Below are positions 1 through 6,387 of a stretch of DNA of 57,554 nt, piece by piece. The DNA is from JAXMHQ01 sp046346665 (GTDB lineage: Bacteria; Verrucomicrobiota; Verrucomicrobiia; Limisphaerales; JAXMHQ01): positions 1 through 57,554 of the forward strand of contig JAXMHQ010000033.1 of NCBI GenBank assembly GCA_046346665.1. Reading direction: 5' to 3'. Within the stretch, counting starts at the first letter, position 1, and every line of letters starts with the position of its first letter. The translations under genes were made by a program, and so were the position numbers. The notes beneath the pieces were generated by a model. The model was given only the letters and a program-made list of their open reading frames with translations, was not told the origin of the DNA and did no database searches.

Positions 1-14
1 ACGGAATGCTCATG

Positions 15-1115
15 TCAGTTCCTGGGGTTGGATTCGGATGTTTTCTGGTGGGCGATGAATTCGGTTTCTCCCGGCAAATGTCCGCCGGCGCCCGGGTAGA
101 GAATATCGTAATCGACAGCCTGCACGCCGACGATGGCGGCGACGCCAAGCAGGTCGTGCGCATTGGAACCGCGGGAAACGTCGGCGGCCGGGCGATCGAG
201 CCCGAGCAGGATCTGGCCGTAAGCGTTCGCGTGGGCAATGTGCCGGACCATGCGGCTGGCGATGTTGCCCGAGTTCAGGTCGGGGAAGACAAGAACGTTG
301 GCCCTGCCCGCCACCTTGCTGTCCGGCAGCTTCCTTGCCGCGATCTCCGGCACCAGCGCCGTGTCCGCCTGCAACTCCCCGTCGAAATCCGCGTCCAACC
401 CCTTCGCCGCCGCCTTCTGTTCCGCCAGCGCCGTCGCGGCCTGGATGCGGCCGATCGACGGATGCATCGCGCTGCCCTTGGTGGAAAAGGAAAGGAAAGC
501 CACGCGCGGCCGGATCCCGGACAATTGGCGGGCGAGCAGCGCCGTCGAGACGCCGATGTCGGCGAGCTGCTCCACCGTGGGTTCCGGAATGACGCCGCAA
601 TCGGCCAGGAACATCACTCCCTTGTCCCCGAACTGCGAATCCTCCGCCTCAAGCACCATGCAGCTGGAAGCCGTCGCGGTCTGCGGCGCCATCTTCACAA
701 TCTGAAACAGGGGGCGCAGCACCGCGCCCGTCGTGTGACAGGCGCCCGACACCAGCCCGTCCGCCTGGTGCATCGCCAGCATCATCGCCCCGAAAAAATT
801 CGGCTGCAAAATCGCCTCGCGCGCCTCCGGCGGTTTCAACCCTTTCCCGCGCCGCAACGCCGCAAACCGGCGCGCGAAATTTTCCAGATCCTCGCTCTCC
901 GACGGATTCACGATGCGCACGCCTTCGAGGGAAATGTGGAGATCGGCGGCGACGGCCTCGATTTTCGGGCGTTCGCCCAGCAGGATCGGGGCGCCGAGGC
1001 GCAACGAATGAAATTGCCGGGCGGCCTGCAAAACCCGCGGCTCCTGGCCTTCCGGAAACACAATCCGCTTCGGATGCCGCTGCAGCTTTTCAATGATATT
1101 CCCGATGAAACGCAT
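15..1115 (-). CDS. pta: Phosphate acetyltransferase
   Basis: This 366-residue protein interconverts acetyl-CoA plus phosphate with acetyl phosphate plus CoA in the cytoplasm. The single phosphotransacetylase domain fills the protein and has the usual length. The family signature is visible near residues 235-330: a DGELQAD stretch, then a run containing NVLVFPDLNSGN, then a Gly/Ser/Asp region close to the C-terminus. The ATG at 1113-1115 gives a normal N-terminus (MRFIGNIIEKL). It is read away from the tRNA-Ala gene just upstream and no acetate kinase is in the window. A phosphate butyryltransferase is the main alternative, because the two share a fold; the length and the signature favour Pta. 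Confidence 0.9.
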   Translation of the reverse strand: MRFIGNIIEKLQRHPKRIVFPEGQEPRVLQAARQFHSLRLGAPILLGERPKIEAVAADLHISLEGVRIVNPSESEDLENFARRFAALRRGKGLKPPEAREAILQPNFFGAMMLAMHQADGLVSGACHTTGAVLRPLFQIVKMAPQTATASSCMVLEAEDSQFGDKGVMFLADCGVIPEPTVEQLADIGVSTALLARQLSGIRPRVAFLSFSTKGSAMHPSIGRIQAATALAEQKAAAKGLDADFDGELQADTALVPEIAARKLPDSKVAGRANVLVFPDLNSGNIASRMVRHIAHANAYGQILLGLDRPAADVSRGSNAHDLLGVAAIVGVQAVDYDILYPGAGGHLPGETEFIAHQKTSESNPRN

Positions 1116-1130
1116 GGCGCTACATTAGGC

Positions 1131-1185
1131 GGTCGAGAGTCGAGAGTCGAGAGTTGATGGGGCGAAGCTCCGTGGAGCCCTCGAA
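1131..1185. repeat. Heptamer tandem arm plus degenerate family-2 repeat
   Basis: Three copies of the 7-bp unit GAGAGTC lie at about 1132-1154, followed by a degenerate copy (GGGGCGAAGCTCC) of the 27-bp element found about a dozen times in this window. It sits between pta and tRNA-Ala. No opposing arm is visible nearby. Confidence 0.6.
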
Positions 1186-1194
1186 GAAAATGGA

Positions 1195-1270
1195 TGGTGG
1201 AGCCGAGGGGGATCGAACCCCTGACCTCGTGAATGCCATTCACGCGCTCTACCAACTGAGCTACGACCCC
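1195..1270 (-). tRNA. tRNA-Ala (anticodon GGC)
   Basis: Read on the minus strand, this 76-nt cloverleaf begins GGGGTCGTAGCTCAGTTGG and ends with an encoded CCA. The anticodon stem CGTGA/TCACG closes the 7-nt loop ATGGCAT, so the anticodon is GGC. The acceptor stem has the G3-U70 wobble pair that is the main identity element of alanine tRNAs, with discriminator A73. The T-arm contains GGTTCGATCC. Confidence 0.97.
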
Positions 1271-1364
1271 ATCCAAATCCGGAGCGACGCAAACTCTAAA
1301 GCGCCAAGCCGAATTGTCAAAACAGTTTTTCTGCGATCAGCCTCCCCCGGCAACCTTCGCCCTC

Positions 1365-1531
1365 CGGGTGCGGCGAGACTCCGTCGAGCCCCGACTGGGA
1401 CCGTGAAGACGATTGGATCAATGGATTGTTGGATTGCTGGATGACTCCGCGCGGCAATCCCACCATTAATCCAAAAATCCAACAATCCATGAACCCATTT
1501 TCGTTGGCTCGACAGAGTCTCGCCGCACCCG
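1365..1531. repeat. Nested composite inverted repeat (167 bp)
   Basis: The outer arms (1365-1390 and 1506-1531) are opposed copies of the element with core GGCGAGACTCCGTCGAGCC. The inner arms (about 1412-1440 and 1463-1497) are opposed tandem GGATTGNT-type units around a loop containing GACTCCGCGCGG. The same two-layer design recurs at 51936-52099, and with other inner arms at 33800-33953 and 50990-51160. The whole spacer from 1271 to 1889 holds this element, the leader at 1659-1726, and nothing else that looks coding. Confidence 0.85.
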
Positions 1532-1658
1532 CATTCCTCATCCGCCCGGTTGCACCTTGCATGCACACGACGTGCAATTTGCAAGTGCCGCGCTGCAAAT
1601 ATTAGGCGCTCAATTGATGGTGAAAAACTGCGTTAATACTGGGGCTGAATGGTTTTAA

Positions 1659-1726
1659 GACAGGCGGACAGGGCTTGTCTTGAAAGCTTTCAAACGCCTG
1701 TGTCTGCAGGCGAAATTGCTTGCAGC
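1659..1726 (+). promoter_or_regulatory. Possible structured RNA leader (three-way junction plus hairpin)
   Basis: Directly visible pairings are P1 ACAGGCG (1660-1666) with CGCCTGT (1695-1701); inside it P2 GACA (1667-1670) with TGTC (1676-1679) and P3 TTGAA (1680-1684) with TTCAA (1689-1693). A following hairpin pairs CTGCAGGC (1704-1711) with GCTTGCAG (1718-1725), with one G-U pair. The helices abut almost without gaps, as in a three-way junction. It lies about 165 nt before the start of the secreted repeat protein. It matches no riboswitch class I recognise, and its function is unknown. Confidence 0.4.
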
Positions 1727-1889
1727 ACCAGGAGCGGCAGGGGCGCGTTTCCCTTTAAATTCGGGCCATTCTCGAAATCGTTAATTCCGCCCAATCCATC
1801 GCGAAACATTTCTCGCCGGCGAGAACGACGCAGTTTTTGGCGCGCGGCGATCCGGTTTGGCAGTCCTTATGCATTGGCTGCCGGGCGTG

Positions 1890-4706
1890 ATGGACAGAGT
1901 TGTATCCAGTGATTGGTTGAGACGGTTTGGTCTCAAGTTAATTCTAACCGGTTCCGTGGTGTTCGCCCCCCTGCTGGGTTTTGCCGCGCAGAGCGTCACC
2001 CTGGCGTGGGACGCCAGTTCGGACACCAACGTCGTGGGCTACCGCGTGTACTATGGCGTTGCAAGCCGCACCTACACGAACATGGTGGACGTGGGCAATA
2101 CGACCACGGCCACGATCACCAACCTGGCGGACGGCACCACCTATTATTTCGCCGCGACCGCTTACAATGGTGTGGGGCTCGAGAGCGATTACTCGAATGA
2201 ATCCGCCTACACCACTCCCGGCGGCGCCGGCAACACGGCACCCACGCTGAACGCCATCACCGGCTTCAGCATCCTGGAAAACGCGGGCCAGCAAACCGTG
2301 AATCTTTCCGGCATCAGCTCCGGCTCGGTCAGCGAAAACCAGACGCTCACCGTCACCGCCACTTCCGGCAACACCGCCCTCATCCCGAATCCCACGGTCA
2401 ACTACACCAGCCCGAACGCCACCGGCACACTGACGTTCACGCCCGTGGCCTACGCCAACGGCACCGCCCAGATCACCGTCACCGTCAACGACGGCGGCGC
2501 CAGCAATAATATCATTACCCGCACGTTCACCGTCACGGTCATCTCCGTGAACCAGGCCCCGACGCTCAACGCGATCAGCGGATTTGCCGTCAACGAGGAT
2601 GCTCCGCAGCAAACGGTGAACCTCTCCGGCATCGGCACCGGCGCGGCCAACGAGAGCCAGACGCTCACCGTCACGGCCACTTCCGGCAACACCGCCGTCA
2701 TCCCGAATCCGACGGTCACCTACACCAGCCCGAGTGCGACCGGCACGCTCGCGTTCACCCCGGTGGCCAACGCCTCGGGCAGCGCGCTCATCACCGTCAC
2801 GGTCAACGACGGCGGCGCCAGCAACAACATCGTCACCCGCACCTTCACGGTCACCGTGAACCCGGTCAACGACGCCCCGACGCTGAACGCCATCACCGGC
2901 TTTACCATCAATCAGAACTCCGGCCAGCGGACGGTCAACCTGTCCGGCATCGGCACCGGCGCCGCCAACGAAAGCCAGACGCTCAATGTCACGGCCTCCT
3001 CCGGCAATACCGCCGTGATCCCGAATCCGACGGTCACCTACACCAGCCCGAATGCGACCGGCACCCTGGCGTTCACCCCGGTGTCGAACGCCTCCGGCAG
3101 CGCGCTCATCACCGTCACCGTCAACGACGGCGGCGCGAGCAATAACATCGTCACCCGCACCTTCACGGTCACAGTGAACGCGGCCCCGACGATTACCGGC
3201 ATCGCCCCGCAGTCGATCGCGACCAATACCAGCACCGCGGCCCTGGCGTTCACCGTCGGCGACGCCGAAACCGCCGCGTCCGCCCTCACCGTGTCCGCGT
3301 TGTCGTCCGACACCACGCTCATGCCGACCAACCGGATCGTGTTCGGCGGCAGCGGTTCGAGCCGCACGGTCACGCTGACCCCGGCCCTGAACCAGAGCGG
3401 CACCGCCCAGATCACGCTGACCGTGAGCGACGGCAGCGCCAGCGCCACCACCAGCTTCCAGCTCGAAGTGCTCGCGTCGCCGTCCGCGCCCCTCAACTTC
3501 ATCATCGTCACCAACGGCCTCGGCGCGGTCACCCCGAATCTCAATCCGTCCCAGATGACGATGGGCAAAACCTACACCGTCACCGCCGTGCCGGCCGCCG
3601 GCCAGGAATTCGCGGGCTGGACCGGCTCGTATAATTCCTCGAATCCGAAGCTGACGTTCCTGATGTCCTCGAACATCCTGCTTCAAGCGAACTTCATCGC
3701 CAGCCCGTACATCCCGGTGGCCGGAACCTATAATGGTCTGTTCTACACGGAAGACGAAGTGCGCCTCGGCGAATCCGGCGCCTTCAGCATGAAGGTCACC
3801 ACCAAGGGCACCTACACCGGCAAGCTGCAGTTGGGCACGCACAAATATCCGTTCAGCGGCAAACTCAGCCTGTCCGGCCACGCCACAAACGTCCTCTCGA
3901 ACAAAGGCCTCCTTCCCACCACGCTCGCCCTCGCCATCGGCAACGGTTCCCAGAGCGACCAGATCCTGGGCAGCGTTTCGAACGGCACCTGGACCGCGTC
4001 GCTGCTCGGCGATCGCGCGATCTTTAATCGAAAGACCAACGCCGCGCCCTTCGCCGGCAGTTATACACTGGCGGTCTCGGGCGTGAGCAACGACGCCTCG
4101 CTGCCCGCCGGAAATGGCTATGGCTCGATCCGCGTCGACACCTCCGGCAACGTCCGGTTCATCGGCACGCTCGCCGACGGCACCCGCTTCAGCCAGGGCG
4201 TGCCCGTCTCCAAACACGGCGTGTGGCCGGTGTATTCGCCGCTCTATTCCGGCTCCGGCGCGCTCCTGAGCTGGATCTCGTTCACCAACCTCGGCGGCAG
4301 CGATCTCGCCGCCACGTTCAACTGGATCAAAGCGCCCAACGCGAAGTCGAAGTACTACGCCGGCGGTTTCACCAATGACTTCCCGGCCATCGGCTCGGTC
4401 TACCTGAAGCCGGTCGGCAGCAATATCCTCGACGGCTCCAGCGCCGTGGTGACTTTCTGCGGCGGCAACCTGGCCACCTTTACCAATCTCGTCACGCTGG
4501 CGCAGAATTCGAAGGTGGAAAACGACAGCACGAACGCGCTGGCCCTCAGCTTCAGCCCGGCCACCGGCTTGTTCCGCGGACGGGTGACCGACCCCGACTC
4601 CGGCAAGGCATGGAGTTTCGGCGGCGCCGTGTCGCAGAAAGGCAACGCCGGCTACGGCAGCCTGCTCGGCACCAACCAGTGCAGCCAGGTCGTGTTCGCC
4701 CCGTAG
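1890..4706 (+). CDS. Secreted multidomain beta-repeat protein (FN3, cadherin-like repeats, InlB-like module)
   Basis: This protein of about 938 residues is probably exported and binds or displays on the cell surface; no enzymatic domain is seen. It starts with a signal peptide (hydrophobic LKLILTGSVVFAPLLGFAA). One fibronectin type III domain follows at about 34-111 (SVTLAWDASSDTNVVGYRVYY). Three nearly identical modules of about 106 residues run from about 117 to 430, each opening APTLNAI(T/S)GF and ending TRTFTVTV. Then come a further Ig-like module (about 431-530), a divergent InlB/Listeria-Bacteroides-type module (GAVTPN, FAGWTGSY; about 535-605), and a C-terminal beta-rich region of about 330 residues that I do not recognise. 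The ATG at 1890 puts the signal peptide near the N-terminus; an ATG at 1869 is possible. A terminator hairpin follows the stop. Confidence 0.75.
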   Translation: MDRVVSSDWLRRFGLKLILTGSVVFAPLLGFAAQSVTLAWDASSDTNVVGYRVYYGVASRTYTNMVDVGNTTTATITNLADGTTYYFAATAYNGVGLESDYSNESAYTTPGGAGNTAPTLNAITGFSILENAGQQTVNLSGISSGSVSENQTLTVTATSGNTALIPNPTVNYTSPNATGTLTFTPVAYANGTAQITVTVNDGGASNNIITRTFTVTVISVNQAPTLNAISGFAVNEDAPQQTVNLSGIGTGAANESQTLTVTATSGNTAVIPNPTVTYTSPSATGTLAFTPVANASGSALITVTVNDGGASNNIVTRTFTVTVNPVNDAPTLNAITGFTINQNSGQRTVNLSGIGTGAANESQTLNVTASSGNTAVIPNPTVTYTSPNATGTLAFTPVSNASGSALITVTVNDGGASNNIVTRTFTVTVNAAPTITGIAPQSIATNTSTAALAFTVGDAETAASALTVSALSSDTTLMPTNRIVFGGSGSSRTVTLTPALNQSGTAQITLTVSDGSASATTSFQLEVLASPSAPLNFIIVTNGLGAVTPNLNPSQMTMGKTYTVTAVPAAGQEFAGWTGSYNSSNPKLTFLMSSNILLQANFIASPYIPVAGTYNGLFYTEDEVRLGESGAFSMKVTTKGTYTGKLQLGTHKYPFSGKLSLSGHATNVLSNKGLLPTTLALAIGNGSQSDQILGSVSNGTWTASLLGDRAIFNRKTNAAPFAGSYTLAVSGVSNDASLPAGNGYGSIRVDTSGNVRFIGTLADGTRFSQGVPVSKHGVWPVYSPLYSGSGALLSWISFTNLGGSDLAATFNWIKAPNAKSKYYAGGFTNDFPAIGSVYLKPVGSNILDGSSAVVTFCGGNLATFTNLVTLAQNSKVENDSTNALALSFSPATGLFRGRVTDPDSGKAWSFGGAVSQKGNAGYGSLLGTNQCSQVVFAP
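2238..3177 (+). repeat. Three tandem 318-bp repeats within the secreted protein gene
   Basis: The units start at 2238, 2556 and 2874, a period of 318 bp or 106 codons; the third unit is slightly shorter. They are very similar at the DNA level (for example TCACCGTCAACGACGGCGGC in each), so the array probably expanded recently or is homogenised by recombination. Confidence 0.85.
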
Positions 4707-4728
4707 CGCGGGTGCACCCCTCTCATCC

Positions 4729-4765
4729 CGCCCGGACGGATTCGCTCGTCCGGGCGTTTACGTTT
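4729..4765 (+). terminator. Rho-independent-like terminator after the secreted protein gene
   Basis: A perfect 10-bp stem pairs CGCCCGGACG (4729-4738) with CGTCCGGGCG (4747-4756) around an 8-nt loop. It is followed by a short, interrupted T tract, TTTACGTTT. It lies 23 nt after the stop codon. Confidence 0.7.
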
Positions 4766-4770
4766 CCCCC

Positions 4771-4884
4771 TGTAGCCGCAATCGTCAGGTTGCGGACCTG
4801 GTTTGAGCCCCCGACCACCGCGATTTTACAATCGCGGCTACGGACAGTCGCCTTCGTAACCGCAATCGTCAGATTTCGGATCCC
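4771..4884. repeat. Intergenic inverted repeats of the GTAGCCGC type
   Basis: Alternating arms such as GTAGCCGCAATCGTCAG and CAATCGCGGCTACGG occur three times here and run up to the stop codon of the next minus-strand gene. The same family is at 36060-36162. Confidence 0.7.
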
Positions 4885-5271
4885 TTAGAACGCCGGCGAG
4901 AGTTGCACCTGCTGGCCCGGCCGCGCGACGAGGTCCTCGCCCTTGCACCAGACCGCGTCGTTCAACAGCACCTTGAACCTGAGCGGATCACCCGCTTCGC
5001 CGGACCATTTCCAGGTGCTCGCATCCACGCACGTCAGCGGAACTCCATGCGACCAGCTCAGGCCCTTGCCTTCGCCGCGCAGGAAAAGTTTGTTTCCAAA
5101 CCCGACGTCGATCTTCGCCTCGATCGTCACGGTCTTCGTCGGCGACGCCGCAGGCGCGAGCGCGGCCGGTGGCGGGGCCGGCTTCGCGGGAACTGCAGGC
5201 GCCGTCACAGGCTTGGCGGAAAGGGGCGCCCCGAATTTTTTGAAATTTTTCAATTCACGATTGGGTTTCAT
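4885..5271 (-). CDS. Small protein with a carbohydrate-binding-like beta domain
   Basis: This protein of about 128 residues has a basic N-terminus, an Ala/Pro-rich linker at about 20-46, and a C-terminal domain of about 80 residues (TVTIEAKIDVGFGNKLFLRG to the end). The spacing of Gly, Trp and Asn residues (GKGLSWSHG, TWKWSGE, KVLLNDAVWCKGED) resembles the early-set/CBM20-CBM48 glycogen-binding fold; this is a family-level resemblance only. I placed the start at the ATG at 5269-5271, because the in-frame extension to 5517 runs through repeat-like DNA and gives an implausible sequence. No signal peptide is visible from this start. The function is unknown; it could be a cytosolic glycan-binding or stress-related protein. 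Confidence 0.6.
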   Translation of the reverse strand: MKPNRELKNFKKFGAPLSAKPVTAPAVPAKPAPPPAALAPAASPTKTVTIEAKIDVGFGNKLFLRGEGKGLSWSHGVPLTCVDASTWKWSGEAGDPLRFKVLLNDAVWCKGEDLVARPGQQVQLSPAF

Positions 5272-5521
5272 GGCAATATCAATTGGTTCAGTTTTTTTTT
5301 GAGCAATGTGTTTGGTTCGGAACACTTGCCGCGGGTCGTGCACGCACAACTCCGCACTGGCCCGGCTCAAAGCAGGACCTGTTCCGGCGTTCATTCCCCG
5401 AAAGTTAAAACGTCGAAACGTTAAACCGTTGAAAGGATTGAATCGCTCGTTTGATGGATAGATGCATGAACGCGCGGATTCGTTCAAGGATTTCGTTTTT
5501 TTAATTGTTTCCCCCACACAC

Positions 5522-5548
5522 GGGAGGACGAGCTGCGCGAGTCCCCAA
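5522..5548. repeat. Single arm of the GGGAGG..GACGAGCT repeat
   Basis: A single arm reads CGGGAGGACGAGCTGCGCG followed by AGTCCCC. Opposed copies of the same arm form a hairpin at 10981-11059. The rest of the spacer 5272-5553 holds a tract with repeated GTTAAA and CGTCGAAACG-like units at about 5400-5440 and no clear gene. Confidence 0.55.
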
Positions 5549-5553
5549 CACGA

Positions 5554-6300
5554 TCACCACCGCAAGTTCCACGAATCCGACTCGTAACGTTCCGCCGCCA
5601 GCGCCGCGATTTTTTCCGACGGAATTTCGTCCACGTGATTGAACGCGTGCCACGCCTCCTGCAGGGCGCTCCTCACGGCGTCCGGCTCCAGGGGGAGGTG
5701 CATGAGAAAATCCGCATGCGACCGTTCCGCGCGGTAGGCGGGCTGCTTCGACGGCATGGGCAGGAACTGGTCGACCAGCCCGAGATTCATTGACAGCAAA
5801 AACGTGCCGTGAAAGAGCAGGAACCGTTTCCGCCGGCGCTGGCTGTTGCCGGAGAATTTCAAATCGCCAACCGCAAGGTCCGTGTGCCCGCGCACCTCGA
5901 TGCGCGGCCCGCCAAGCCCCGCTTCCTGCATCGCGGCGTTCAGCGCATCGCAATGCCGCTGCATGATGGAACGGTTCGCGCCCGACACCGATTTCAGCGA
6001 ATCCATGCCTTCCACATCCAGGATCAGGCTGTAATTCAGGCAGCCCGGACCCTGCACGACCGCGCCGCCGCCGCTGCAACGGCGCAGGACCGGGATGCTG
6101 AGTTCGTGGCAGACATCCAGGCGCGCCTCGGTCGCGGCGTGGTTGCCGTAGCCGACCACCACGAACGGCTCCTGCGGTTCCCAGAATCGAAGGATATCGT
6201 CCGCCTCATGGGTGGCCTCGCAGTGGTCCAGCAGGGCCTCGTCGCACGCCAGGTTTTCCGCCGGGGTGGGCAGGGTGAGATCGAGCAATTTAACTGGCAT
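5554..6300 (-). CDS. lplA: Lipoate-protein ligase A family protein
   Basis: This 248-residue enzyme belongs to the biotin/lipoate ligase fold and attaches or transfers lipoyl or octanoyl groups to the lipoyl domains of 2-oxoacid dehydrogenases. Visible motifs are RRCSGGGAVVQ at about 73-83 with CLNYSLIL after it, and DLKFSGNSQRRR at about 146-157, where K148 aligns with the catalytic lysine of the family. The family usually has His where this protein has Gln83. It is divergent from aceE with 87 bp between starts, and aceF lies 30 kb away, which suggests it services pyruvate dehydrogenase. An octanoyltransferase of the LipM type cannot be excluded from sequence alone. Confidence 0.78.
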   Translation of the reverse strand: MPVKLLDLTLPTPAENLACDEALLDHCEATHEADDILRFWEPQEPFVVVGYGNHAATEARLDVCHELSIPVLRRCSGGGAVVQGPGCLNYSLILDVEGMDSLKSVSGANRSIMQRHCDALNAAMQEAGLGGPRIEVRGHTDLAVGDLKFSGNSQRRRKRFLLFHGTFLLSMNLGLVDQFLPMPSKQPAYRAERSHADFLMHLPLEPDAVRSALQEAWHAFNHVDEIPSEKIAALAAERYESDSWNLRW

Positions 6301-6387
6301 TTGACGGGCCTTGTTGTCTAATGAACAGTTCCAAACCGGCCGCGAACGATCGCCGGTGAACTCAGCATAGCGAACGGAAGCAACGAC

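Noticed and set aside
1944..4217. Long antisense frame over the secreted repeat protein
   Set aside because: The sequence is low-complexity Gly/Asp/Arg/Val and repeats with the 318-bp period; a shadow of the sense gene.
4885..5517. Extended start at 5517 for the small carbohydrate-binding-like protein
   Set aside because: The extra 82 codons run through repeat-like AT-rich DNA and give an implausible N-terminus; the ATG at 5271 fits better.
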